DNA of 29,621 bases. Origin: CAYPUG01 sp964413905. GTDB taxonomy: Bacteria > Chloroflexota > Anaerolineae > JAADDB01. A program made the position numbers and the translations under genes. This document shows, piece by piece, positions 1 to 7,151 of the stretch (position 1 is its first letter; each line of letters starts with the position of its first letter). The notes under the pieces are model-generated. The model was not told the DNA's origin, did not search any database, and saw only the letters and a program-made list of their open reading frames with translations. Location: positions 1 through 29,621 of the forward strand of contig CAYPUG010000024.1 in NCBI GenBank assembly GCA_964413905.1. Reading direction: 5' to 3'.

Positions 1-80
1 CGAGTATCTCGACCCGAGAAGCCCGGTCGCCCGCCTTCACGTTGTTCTTCCACCAACCCTCGCGGAAGGGAGTGGGAGAG
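1..80 (+). promoter_or_regulatory. 3' end of a probable cobalamin (B12) riboswitch, cut by the window edge
   Basis: Bases 19-34 read AGCCCGGTCGCCCGCC, which resembles the conserved 3' end of the cobalamin aptamer (AGYCxGGAGACCTGCC); about 11 of 16 positions agree, but the usual GAGA is TCG here. A hairpin follows: CCAC (50-53) pairs with GTGG (72-75) and CCCT (57-60) with AGGG (67-70), leaving loop CGCGGA. It sits where P13 of such riboswitches lies, and its GCGG could kiss the CCGC of L5. Bases 74-80 (GGGAGAG) are complementary to 106-112 (CTCTCCC) in the next terminator, so they could act as an antiterminator that the hairpin sequesters. The aptamer core is outside the window. The call rests on this 3' logic and on the B12-related genes downstream. 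Confidence 0.5.
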
Positions 81-96
81 TCTGTAAGGTTATCTC

Positions 97-122
97 ATCC
101 CCGGGCTCTCCCGGGGATTTTT
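97..122 (+). terminator. Intrinsic terminator T1 in the leader
   Basis: A perfect 9-bp stem (97-105 with 110-118, ATCCCCGGG/CCCGGGGAT), a 4-base loop and a run of five T form a strong rho-independent terminator. Its loop and 3' arm (106-112) are complementary to GGGAGAG at 74-80, so it may be the switched terminator of the riboswitch rather than the end of an upstream gene. Confidence 0.8.
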
Positions 123-131
123 GTTCGTCAG

Positions 132-166
132 ACCCTCCAATCCTGCATGGGTTGGAGGGTTTTTTC
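132..166 (+). terminator. Intrinsic terminator T2 just before the first structural gene
   Basis: Bases 132-143 pair with 149-160 (12 bp with one G-U), with a 5-base loop and six T residues. It lies 26 bases before the ATG at 192 and only 9 bases after T1. Two tandem terminators between a regulatory leader and its gene suggest very tight shut-off, or one ends an upstream transcript and the other belongs to the switch. Confidence 0.8.
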
Positions 167-191
167 TATGGAGAAATGTGAGGAGGGCACA

Positions 192-1217
192 ATGCGTGGG
201 CGTAGTGTGTTTCGGTGCGTGTTGATGGGCCTTGTTCTTTTGGGGGTTGTGTCAATACCGTGGGGTGTGGCGAGTGCAGTGCCGCCTCGTCACACGGTGA
301 ACGAGGTGCTTCACCAACATGCCCTGGATGCCGTCCACTGGTTACACTCCCAGCAACATACGGATGGCACGTTCGGTTCGGTGTCGCAAACCGCAGATGC
401 TGTGCTCCTCATCGCTATGGTAGGCGAAAACCCTGATGCTGCCGCGTGGACGCCGGCCGGAGTAAGCGCGTTGCGGGCTCTGCAAGCCCAAACCCCTCAG
501 GCCGTGCAGAGTCACGACGCGGGTATCATCGCGAAGGTGCTGCGAGCCGTGGCCGTTTCAGGCGTGGATGTGCACCATTTTGGTGGGTATGATCTGGTGG
601 CCGAACTGGAGAGACTGTATAACCCTTCCACCGGACGCTTTGATCCCACCAATAACTTCAAACAGGCCTTGGCCATTGAGGCGTTGGTTGCTGCCGGAAC
701 ACAAGTACCTGCAGCCGCCCTTCAATCTCTGGCCAATGACCAGCGTCCCAACGGGGGATGGGGCTGGCAGTACGGAGGCACCGCGGTAGATGTGGACACT
801 ACAGGGCTTGTTCTGGAAGCTATAGGTGCCGTGGTCGGTAATCCGGCTACGTTTCCACAAGGGGTGCAAGCATACCAATTTCTGCAAGCCCAACAGGCGC
901 CCAATGGAGGATGGCCGTCCATCCCTGGGGGGGTAGTGAATTGCGATTCTACCGCTCTGGCTATCCGGGCCCTTTTGGTTGCCGGCCAGAACCCCCGCGT
1001 TGCACCGTATACGGGACTGAATCCCGATGGCTCGTGGAAAAACCCGTTAGGCGTTTTGCTGGGCTTCCAGGATGAGGATGGGGGGTTCCGTTGGACGAAC
1101 GAACAGGAGGGCTCGAAGTTTGTTGCCACGACGGATACGGTTCCTGCGTTGGCGTTGCCCTGGCCGGGGGATCAGGTGCTTTGGCCTCGGGGGTATTTCC
1201 CGTTGGCGTGGCGTTGA
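192..1217 (+). CDS. Secreted alpha/alpha-toroid protein resembling the alpha-domain of intrinsic factor/transcobalamin
   Basis: The start is ATG 192, preceded by GAGGAGGG; the longer frame from 42 runs through both terminators and is unlikely. The 341-residue product opens with a signal peptide (1-29, cleavage after VASA). The rest is helical repeats of the prenyltransferase/squalene-cyclase/terpenoid-toroid superfamily: turns HTDGTFG (56-62), PNGGWGW (186-192), PNGGWPS (237-243) and DEDGGFRW (294-301), each with an Asp/Thr-rich helix start such as DVDTTGL and NCDSTALA. No DxDD or other cyclase catalytic motif is seen, so an enzyme is unlikely. The same fold forms the alpha-domain of intrinsic factor and transcobalamin, and the next two genes encode the matching beta-domain family, so corrinoid binding is inferred. 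It has no anchor and may sit on the downstream surface proteins. Confidence 0.75.
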   Translation: MRGRSVFRCVLMGLVLLGVVSIPWGVASAVPPRHTVNEVLHQHALDAVHWLHSQQHTDGTFGSVSQTADAVLLIAMVGENPDAAAWTPAGVSALRALQAQTPQAVQSHDAGIIAKVLRAVAVSGVDVHHFGGYDLVAELERLYNPSTGRFDPTNNFKQALAIEALVAAGTQVPAAALQSLANDQRPNGGWGWQYGGTAVDVDTTGLVLEAIGAVVGNPATFPQGVQAYQFLQAQQAPNGGWPSIPGGVVNCDSTALAIRALLVAGQNPRVAPYTGLNPDGSWKNPLGVLLGFQDEDGGFRWTNEQEGSKFVATTDTVPALALPWPGDQVLWPRGYFPLAWR

Positions 1218-1220
1218 CCG

Positions 1221-1278
1221 CTTTAATATCAGTTTTGGAGTGCGGTGACCCGTCGCCACTTTGATATCAGTTTTGGAG
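1221..1278 (+). repeat. Pair of 20-bp direct repeats in the spacer after the first gene
   Basis: CTTTAATATCAGTTTTGGAG (1221-1240) recurs as CTTTGATATCAGTTTTGGAG (1259-1278), one mismatch in 20, with starts 38 bases apart. Between them is an imperfect hairpin (AGTGCGGTGAC with GTCGCCACT). The pair fills the gap between the first two genes and ends 21 bases before the next ribosome binding site. The 12-mer GACCGCTTTAAT at 1216-1227 also occurs, inverted, at the end of the repeat near 10889-10900. Confidence 0.7.
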
Positions 1279-1309
1279 AAATCAACAAAACATGGGAAAG
1301 GAGGTTCTA

Positions 1310-1873
1310 ATGAAAAAGATCGTTTGGTTGTGGCTGAGTGTCCTGTTGGTTGTCCTCGTGTTCAGTTCCGCCGTTCTTGCCGTGGATGCTACAAAACAAG
1401 TCGGTGTGGTCATTCGCTTTCCCGATGGCAGTGTTCACACGGAAATCGTTACCGTTCCTGAAAGTGCGACCGTCGCCGACGTCCTGAAAAACGCGTCGGT
1501 GAATGCGGTCATAGCCGACACATCGTGGGGGCCCGCGTTGTGCGGCATCAACGATGTGGGGTGTGGCGCGGACAATTGTTTCTGCGATCCCAATCACTAT
1601 TGGGCCTTTTTCGTGCAGCAAGACGGTGCTTGGACCCCCGCATCGGTGGGCATTGGGGGATATACCCCCAGGAACGAGGAGGTGGTGGGGTTCGCGTGGA
1701 GTGGGTTTGACGCGAACTATCAACCCACCGTGCAGCCACCTTACATGACGTTTGAGGACATTAAGGCCCGACAGTCCGCTCCCCCCGCGGAGATTCCTGA
1801 GCCTGCTACGCTGCTCCTAGTGGGTGGGGGCGCGGCCGCTTTAGCCGGATATCTCCGCCGACGGCGTGCTTGA
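1310..1873 (+). CDS. Exported DUF4430 (transcobalamin beta-domain-like) protein with a PEP-CTERM anchor
   Basis: ATG 1310 follows a strong ribosome binding site (AAAGGAGGT); the ATG at 1292 overlaps that site and is rejected. The 187-residue product has a signal peptide (1-24), then a domain resembling DUF4430, the family of the transcobalamin/intrinsic factor C-terminal beta-domain: VGVVIRFPDG near residue 31, YWAFF at 97, and a G.W....VG..GY stretch to about 130. Cys78, 85, 90 and 92 are matched in the next gene's protein. The C-terminus (EIPEPATLL at 161, then a hydrophobic stretch, then RRRR) is a textbook PEP-CTERM sorting signal, implying processing by an exosortase, which is not in this window. 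Role inferred: surface capture of corrinoid with the preceding protein. Confidence is higher for the domain and anchor than for the ligand. Confidence 0.75.
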   Translation: MKKIVWLWLSVLLVVLVFSSAVLAVDATKQVGVVIRFPDGSVHTEIVTVPESATVADVLKNASVNAVIADTSWGPALCGINDVGCGADNCFCDPNHYWAFFVQQDGAWTPASVGIGGYTPRNEEVVGFAWSGFDANYQPTVQPPYMTFEDIKARQSAPPAEIPEPATLLLVGGGAAALAGYLRRRRA

Positions 1874-1896
1874 CGAGGTTGTGAGGTAAAGTGCAC

Positions 1897-2919
1897 ATGC
1901 GACGTCTCCTGGAGTTCATCCTGGTGTTCGGTGTCCTGTTGGCCCTTCCTGTATGGGCTCAGGACGTGGAGCATCGAGTGGGGTTGGTGATTCAGTACGG
2001 GGATGGACGCGTGGAGACGTATTGTGTTACGTTTTCCGAGCCGGAGATCAGTGGCGTGGAGGTGTTGGAACGTACAGGGGTGCCACTTATTGTGGACCCA
2101 AACCAGTCGGTGGGGACGGCCGTGTGTAAGATCGGCAATGAGGGATGTGATTACCCGTTGCAAGATTGCTTTTGTCAATGTCAGGGCGCAGAGTGTGTGT
2201 ATTGGGCGTATTATCACCTGGTAGGAGGACGTTGGGTGTATTCTCAAGTTGGTGCAAGCGCGTACACCGTGCACGACGGAGATGTGGAAGGGTGGTCCTG
2301 GGGACCGGGGGAGCCCGGACAGGGAGCGCCTCCGCCGGTGTTTTCCTTTTCCGAGATCTGCGATGTGGCCACCCCCACGCCGGCGAGCACGTCCACCCCT
2401 TCTCCTACACCGACGGAGACGTCCACGCCGTCTCCCACGCCCACTCACACTTCCACGCCTTCGCCTGTTCCTACGCCCACTCCACCTGCTGCAACGCCGA
2501 CACCGACGCCTACATGGACGGCAGCAGGTGTTTTCCCCACTTTTTCACCTTCATCGGTGACCTCTCCTCCCACCCTTTTCTCGCCGACCTTCTCACCTCC
2601 TCCCCGTCCCACCGCCACTGCAACAGCTGGCTTCGTGGTGGTGGGGACGACTACGCCGAGGATGTCCCCCACATCCTCGGCGTACACACGCCGGCCCAAG
2701 GAGATGTCCCGGTGGCCGCCTACTTTGCCGCCTAATGCAATGTTTGTTACCCCGCCTCGACCACGCCCCGGACGGTCAGTACGGACTTGGACGCCGACTC
2801 CAACGGACATGTCGCGGACACAGGAGGACGTTTTCTCTTGGGGGGCTTATGGATTCACCCTAGCTTTGTTAGGGGGAATGGCCCTCTATGTGTACGCGCG
2901 TCGGGGAGGTCGGGCATGA
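1897..2919 (+). CDS. DUF4430 surface protein on a Thr/Pro-rich stalk with a C-terminal membrane anchor
   Basis: ATG 1897 is chosen because GAGGT (1883-1887) is 9 bases away; GTG 1891 in the same frame is the alternative and adds two residues. The product is 340 residues: signal peptide (1-21, cleavage near VWA), DUF4430-like domain (about 26-138) with YWAYY at 102-106, GASAYTVHDGDVEGWSW at 119-135 and Cys77, 84, 91 and 93 aligned with the preceding protein plus Cys95 and 100, then a long Thr/Pro/Ser stalk (about 158-300), and a transmembrane helix followed by RRGGRA at the C-terminus. It is therefore a stalked receptor domain facing outward. It overlaps ecfT by 4 bases (ATGA), which ties it directly to the transporter. 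Corrinoid capture is inferred from family and context. Confidence 0.75.
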   Translation: MRRLLEFILVFGVLLALPVWAQDVEHRVGLVIQYGDGRVETYCVTFSEPEISGVEVLERTGVPLIVDPNQSVGTAVCKIGNEGCDYPLQDCFCQCQGAECVYWAYYHLVGGRWVYSQVGASAYTVHDGDVEGWSWGPGEPGQGAPPPVFSFSEICDVATPTPASTSTPSPTPTETSTPSPTPTHTSTPSPVPTPTPPAATPTPTPTWTAAGVFPTFSPSSVTSPPTLFSPTFSPPPRPTATATAGFVVVGTTTPRMSPTSSAYTRRPKEMSRWPPTLPPNAMFVTPPRPRPGRSVRTWTPTPTDMSRTQEDVFSWGAYGFTLALLGGMALYVYARRGGRA

Positions 2920-3992
2920 AGGCGTTATTTCATCCCTGGGCATGGTTGGTGTGGTTGGTGGGCGTTGGGGTCCCCACTTTGCTGACGCGTAATCCCCTTT
3001 ATCAGAGTATTTTGATGCTGTCTTTGCTTTTGGATATGTGGGTATTGCGACAACATGTGTCTGATGGGTGGGGATGGGGTATTGTTCTGCGGGTTGTGGG
3101 AGGGGTGACGGCGGTTGGAGTCCTGTTGAACGGGCTGACCGTACACTACGGTGAGCATGTATGGGCGCGTCTGCCCCGTTCCTGGCCCCTTGTGGGAGGT
3201 GCCCTTACGTGGGAGGCAGTGCTCTTTGGGTTAGCGTCTGGGTTGTCTCTGTTCACGCTGATGCTTCTGTTTGCTGTTTGGAATACGGGGATGCCGCCGA
3301 GCCGTTGGCTTCGATTGCTTCCGGCGGCTTTCTTCCAAGTAGGATTGGTGACGTCCATCGCCATTACGTTTGTGCCGGTGACCGTCCGCACGGTACGGGA
3401 TATTTATGACGCGCAACGGTTGCGTGGACATCGTTTCCGGCGGTTACAGGATTACGTCCCTTTGTTTGCTCCCCTTCTGGTGGACAGTATGGAACGTTCT
3501 GTGGCCCTGGCCGAATCCATGACCGCTCGCGGGTTGGGTGCAAATGTACGGTCTTTGGCTATGCGTACGCGCATGCTTTTTCAATGTCTGGTGGGTTTAG
3601 GGCTTTTAGGCATCACAGGTGGATTATTTGTTCGGATGTATTGGTCGGTCCCCCCGTGGTGGTCGCTGTTTCTTTTAGGGGGAGGGAGTGCGTTAATCGT
3701 GGGCGTCATGTGGGCTCAAGGCAGGCAGATACGACGCACTCGATATCGCCGATGGTATTGGCGTCCCCGGGATACGGCTTTAGTGTTGGGCAGCGTGACG
3801 CTTCTGGCTGTTGTTGTGTTCACGTACCTGCGCTCACCTCGAATATGGTTATATTATCCCTATCCACCGTATTCTATGCGCCCTTCATTTACCGGGTATG
3901 TCGGTATACCCCTTGTGTTGGCGGCGTTGCCGGCCTTGCTGGCACCCCCTAAGGCTTCAAGGGGCACACTTGGTCAGGGGAGAGAATATTGA
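2916..3992 (+). CDS. ecfT: ECF transporter transmembrane coupling protein EcfT
   Basis: The start is ATG 2916, overlapping the previous stop by 4 bases. The 358-residue product has hydrophobic segments near residues 10-45, 55-75, 95-122, 140-160, 213-260 and 282-300 and further C-terminal ones. It has the two cytoplasmic coupling-helix signatures of EcfT: DAQRLRGHRF (165-174) and SMERSVALAESMTARGLGA (191-209), each with the Ala-x-Arg-Gly-type core that docks on the ATPases. It is longer than typical EcfT (about 260 residues); the extra length is C-terminal. In ECF transporters EcfT links the substrate-binding S component to the ATPases at the cytoplasmic membrane. Its position between surface proteins and ATPase suggests a dedicated (group I-like) transporter. 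Confidence 0.88.
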   Translation: MKALFHPWAWLVWLVGVGVPTLLTRNPLYQSILMLSLLLDMWVLRQHVSDGWGWGIVLRVVGGVTAVGVLLNGLTVHYGEHVWARLPRSWPLVGGALTWEAVLFGLASGLSLFTLMLLFAVWNTGMPPSRWLRLLPAAFFQVGLVTSIAITFVPVTVRTVRDIYDAQRLRGHRFRRLQDYVPLFAPLLVDSMERSVALAESMTARGLGANVRSLAMRTRMLFQCLVGLGLLGITGGLFVRMYWSVPPWWSLFLLGGGSALIVGVMWAQGRQIRRTRYRRWYWRPRDTALVLGSVTLLAVVVFTYLRSPRIWLYYPYPPYSMRPSFTGYVGIPLVLAALPALLAPPKASRGTLGQGREY

Positions 3993-5662
3993 TGAACGTG
4001 CAAGAGGCGGTTACCCGCCTTCAGCCATCGCCGCGGATTGCTCGTTTGCATGAGATCTCGTATGTGTACCCGAACAGTGGTCATCCGGCGTTGGATCGGG
4101 TATCCCTGGAGATCGCGGAGGGGGAATTCCTTCTGGTGGTGGGGTATTCCGGGGTGGGAAAGTCCACGCTCCTGCGGGTGATGAACGGTTTGGTGCCCCA
4201 CTTTCAGGGAGGGAAGTTCTCCGGTCGCGTGTGGATCGCGGGCCGGGATCCGGTGGCTTTAGGTCCTCAACATATGGGCGATGTGGTGGGGATGGTCTTT
4301 CAGGATCCGGAATCCTCTTTTGTGATGGAGACGGTAGAGGACGAACTTGCGTTCGCGATGGAGAATTGGGCCGTCCCCCGTCCTCTGATGCGTAAACGCA
4401 TTGAGGAAGTTTTGGATCTGTTGGATATTGCAGATCTGCGTGCCAGGCCACTTCACTCGTTATCGGGCGGCGAGAAGCAGCGCGTGGCCATTGCCGCGGT
4501 GATGACGCTGCAGCCGGACATCTTGGTTTTGGATGAACCGACGTCTCAACTGGATCCCCAGGCGGCTGAAGAGGTGCTGATTGCCCTGCGTCATTTGAAC
4601 GAGGACTTGGGGATCACCGTTCTGCTGGCCGAACATCGCTTGGAGCGCATTGCTCAGTACGCGGAGCGCGTGCTTTATATGGCGGAGGATGGCAGTACGC
4701 TGTTGGATTCACCACGTCGGGTGTTCCAGCGCATTCCTCTGGTTCCGCCCCTTATTGAGTTGGCCCGTTTGTTGGAATGGCACCCTTTACCTTTGACGAT
4801 CAAGGAAGGACGGCGCTTTGCCCGTCATCTGAATTTTCCCGCGCTGCCCTGGCCTGCTCGTTCGGTTCCTGGCGCCCCGGTGCTTCGGGTTGAGGATGTG
4901 TGGTTTGGGTATGAGGAGAAAGAGGTTCTCCGAGGGGTTTCTCTAACGTTGCATGAGGGGGAGTTTGTCGCCCTGATGGGACGCAATGGCTCGGGGAAGT
5001 CCACCTTGTTCAAGGTGATGACCGGCTTGTTGTCCCCTCGGCACGGACGGGTGTCCTTAGCTTTGTCCGGCCGTTGGCAACCGATACGTTCTTTAGACGA
5101 CGCCTTGCCGCATGTGGGCTTTGTGATTCAAGATCCTTCTCGCATGCTGTTTCAGGAGACGGTGTTGGACGAATTGCGTTTCACCCGGCGCAATCACGGC
5201 CTTCCACAAGATCCCCAAGCGGATATGGCGTTGTTGGATTGGTTGGGCATTGCCCACCTGGCTCATCGCGATCCTCGCGATCTCTCAGGGGGCGAGCGCC
5301 AACGTGTAGCCATTGCCGCGGTTTTGGTTGCGAATCCGCGGATTATTGTCTTGGATGAGCCGACTCGAGGGCTGGACTATGTGCAGAAGATGTCGTTGGT
5401 GCGCTTATTGCGGGATTTAACTGCTTCCGGTCGAACGGTGATCATGGCTACGCATGATGTGGAGCTGGTGGCCCGTGCAGCCGATCGGGTCATCCTGATG
5501 GCAGAAGGAGAAATCGTGGTGGATGGGAGTACCCGTGAGGTGATGACCGAATCCCTCATCTTTGCCAGCCAAATTACCAAGTTATTCCGCGATCCGCGTC
5601 TCATCACCGTGGAGGATGTGGTTCAAGCTTTGGAGGGGAGCCATCGATGGCGACACGAATGA
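3992..5662 (+). CDS. ecfA: Fused double ATP-binding subunit of the ECF transporter (EcfA-EcfA')
   Basis: ATG 3992 shares one base with the ecfT stop and is preceded by AGGGGAGAG. The 556-residue protein has two complete ABC ATPase domains. First: Walker A GYSGVGKST (51-59), Q-loop FQDPESSF (103-110), signature LSGGEKQ (157-163), Walker B ILVLDEP (177-183) and switch His near 215. Second: Walker A GRNGSGKST (330-338), QDPSRMLF (380-387), LSGGERQ (431-437), IIVLDEP (451-457) and His488. All catalytic motifs look intact, so both sites may hydrolyse ATP. Many ECF systems use two separate ATPases; here they are one chain, as also known in other bacteria. It energises import with EcfT and the S component encoded next, which it overlaps by 16 bases. 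Confidence 0.92.
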   Translation: MNVQEAVTRLQPSPRIARLHEISYVYPNSGHPALDRVSLEIAEGEFLLVVGYSGVGKSTLLRVMNGLVPHFQGGKFSGRVWIAGRDPVALGPQHMGDVVGMVFQDPESSFVMETVEDELAFAMENWAVPRPLMRKRIEEVLDLLDIADLRARPLHSLSGGEKQRVAIAAVMTLQPDILVLDEPTSQLDPQAAEEVLIALRHLNEDLGITVLLAEHRLERIAQYAERVLYMAEDGSTLLDSPRRVFQRIPLVPPLIELARLLEWHPLPLTIKEGRRFARHLNFPALPWPARSVPGAPVLRVEDVWFGYEEKEVLRGVSLTLHEGEFVALMGRNGSGKSTLFKVMTGLLSPRHGRVSLALSGRWQPIRSLDDALPHVGFVIQDPSRMLFQETVLDELRFTRRNHGLPQDPQADMALLDWLGIAHLAHRDPRDLSGGERQRVAIAAVLVANPRIIVLDEPTRGLDYVQKMSLVRLLRDLTASGRTVIMATHDVELVARAADRVILMAEGEIVVDGSTREVMTESLIFASQITKLFRDPRLITVEDVVQALEGSHRWRHE

Positions 5663-6471
5663 GGGGCTGGGGAGCGGCCCATGTGTCACGAATCCTTTCT
5701 TCCGTGATCCTGTGGCTGGCCAACGGTGTGGGGGTGTTAGCGTTTCTGTATCCGTTTTTTGTCCCTGTAGGATCTGCAGAAACCGGTAGGGCATCGCACG
5801 CTGAGGATGCTCCCTTGGTGTTTTTTTTGTTAGTCGTGTTGGCGTTAGGGACGGTGTTGACGGATTTGATGACGGGGCGGTTCAACGAGTTAGGAGTGGC
5901 TATTTTAGGGGTGTTGTCTGCCATGTCGGCTGCCTTGCGGGTCATCCCGGGCCCTGGGGGATTTTCGGCGCTTTTTTTAGTTCCCATCTTAGCCGGTTAT
6001 GTGTACGGCCCTGCTTTCGGTTTTCTTCTAGGGGTGTTTTCTCTTACAGTATCCGCGTTTATTACGGCCGGTGTGGGGCCGTGGATGCCGTATCAGATGT
6101 TCGCTACGGGGTGGGTGGGTGCACTGGCCGGTGTATGGGGACGGCTGTTTGCCCGTCCGAGGAGTTCTCCCTCACGATGGGAGGTGGTAGGGTTGGCCGT
6201 GTGGGGCGGTGTTCTCGGGTTGGTGTACGGGATGGTCATGAATTTGTGGTTTTGGCCGTTTGTTTTTCACCCGCAGCAGGCGGAGATGTACTGGCACCGG
6301 GACATTGGCGTGCGGGAGGCGATATCTCGCTACGCGTTGTTTTATGTGACGACTTCCTTGTGGTGGGATGTGGGGCGAGGGGTGGGAAATACGGTGCTCA
6401 TTTTGGCCGTGGGACGGCCGGTCTTGCGGGCACTGCGTCGTTTTCAGGCACGCATGTATGTGTATAAATGA
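5647..6471 (+). CDS. ECF transporter substrate-binding S component, probably for cobalamin
   Basis: ATG 5647, preceded by GGAGGGG, is used; ATG 5659 is an in-frame alternative. The 274-residue protein has about six membrane segments: 15-40, 57-75, 80-100, 107-135, 140-165 and 183-210, with a C-terminal amphipathic end. The stretch GGFSALFLVPILAGYVYGP (104-122) and GPWMPYQMFATGWVGALAG (144-162) is typical of S components. S components are diverse and sequence alone does not fix the ligand; the B12 assignment comes from the riboswitch-like leader, the transcobalamin-like proteins and the downstream adenosyltransferase. Overlap with ecfA indicates translational coupling. A different vitamin, or a corrinoid precursor such as cobinamide, remains possible. 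Confidence 0.8.
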   Translation: MATRMRGWGAAHVSRILSSVILWLANGVGVLAFLYPFFVPVGSAETGRASHAEDAPLVFFLLVVLALGTVLTDLMTGRFNELGVAILGVLSAMSAALRVIPGPGGFSALFLVPILAGYVYGPAFGFLLGVFSLTVSAFITAGVGPWMPYQMFATGWVGALAGVWGRLFARPRSSPSRWEVVGLAVWGGVLGLVYGMVMNLWFWPFVFHPQQAEMYWHRDIGVREAISRYALFYVTTSLWWDVGRGVGNTVLILAVGRPVLRALRRFQARMYVYK

Positions 6472-6560
6472 GAGGCGTTGAGGGCTCAAAAGGGACGCGT
6501 TGGCTCGATGTGTCGGTCAATAAAGGAATTCTATCAGGTGATAGAGAAAGGAGCATTGTG

Positions 6561-7148
6561 ATGAAGACATCTGAAGAGCACCCTTACCGGGCACGGTTGC
6601 AGGAATTGCGACGGAAAGCTCCTAAAGTTGAGCGCGGCTTGGTTATTGTGTATACCGGCGATGGCAAAGGGAAGACGTCGGCTGCTTTGGGGACGGCCAT
6701 CCGGGCGTTGGGTACCGGATGGAAGGTGGCGTTTTTGCAGTTTATGAAGGGAGCGTGGAAATCGGGGGAAGAAAATGTCGTTCCCCTCTTTGATGGGCAG
6801 TGGCTGTTGCGGAAGTTGGGCCGGGGCTTCACCTGGGATCACGATTCCCTGGATGAGGACATTCAAGCCGCGCGTGAGGCATGGCAAGAGGCATTGGGTA
6901 TTCTGTTTTCCGGGGAATACGAGTTGGTGGTGTTGGACGAGATTAACTATGTGCTCTCTTACGGTTTTTTGGATGTGAACCAAGTCATCGAGGCATTGCG
7001 TCAACGTCCTCAGCACGTACATGTGGTGTGTACGGGGCGGAACGCCCCCCATGCTTTGGTGGAATTTGCCGATTTGGTAACGGAGATGCGTAAGGTTAAG
7101 CATCCCTTTGATCAGGGTATTCTTGCACAGCGTGGTATTGATTTTTGA
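6561..7148 (+). CDS. cobO: Corrinoid adenosyltransferase (CobO/CobA/BtuR family)
   Basis: ATG 6561 has AGAAAGGAG at a good distance; the upstream extension to 6468 lacks a site and is left out. The 195-residue protein matches the CobA/CobO/BtuR family end to end: P-loop GDGKGKTS (33-40), VAFLQFMKG (56-64), LGRGFTW (86-92), Walker B VVLDEINYVLSYG (123-135), CTGRNAP (157-163), DLVTEMRKVKHPFDQG (171-186) and RGIDF at the end. It transfers the adenosyl group of ATP to the reduced corrinoid cobalt, giving the coenzyme form in the cytoplasm. Being last in the operon fits salvage: imported corrinoid is activated and trapped. It is 90 bases after the S component and ends 3 bases before a convergent gene. 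Confidence 0.93.
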   Translation: MKTSEEHPYRARLQELRRKAPKVERGLVIVYTGDGKGKTSAALGTAIRALGTGWKVAFLQFMKGAWKSGEENVVPLFDGQWLLRKLGRGFTWDHDSLDEDIQAAREAWQEALGILFSGEYELVVLDEINYVLSYGFLDVNQVIEALRQRPQHVHVVCTGRNAPHALVEFADLVTEMRKVKHPFDQGILAQRGIDF

Positions 7149-7151
7149 GAG

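Noticed and set aside
42..191. N-terminal extension of the first gene from ATG 42
   Set aside because: The extension runs through both leader terminators and has no ribosome binding site; the residues it would add look random and precede a clear signal peptide at 192.
192..1217. Annotation of the first gene as a squalene-hopene cyclase or prenyltransferase
   Set aside because: It has the helical repeat turns but no DxDD motif or other catalytic residues, it is half the size of a cyclase, and it has a signal peptide.
1741..2448. 235-residue minus-strand frame rich in Arg and Gly
   Set aside because: It is antisense to the DUF4430 genes and their Thr/Pro-coding repeats, which yield Gly/Arg/Val-rich shadows.
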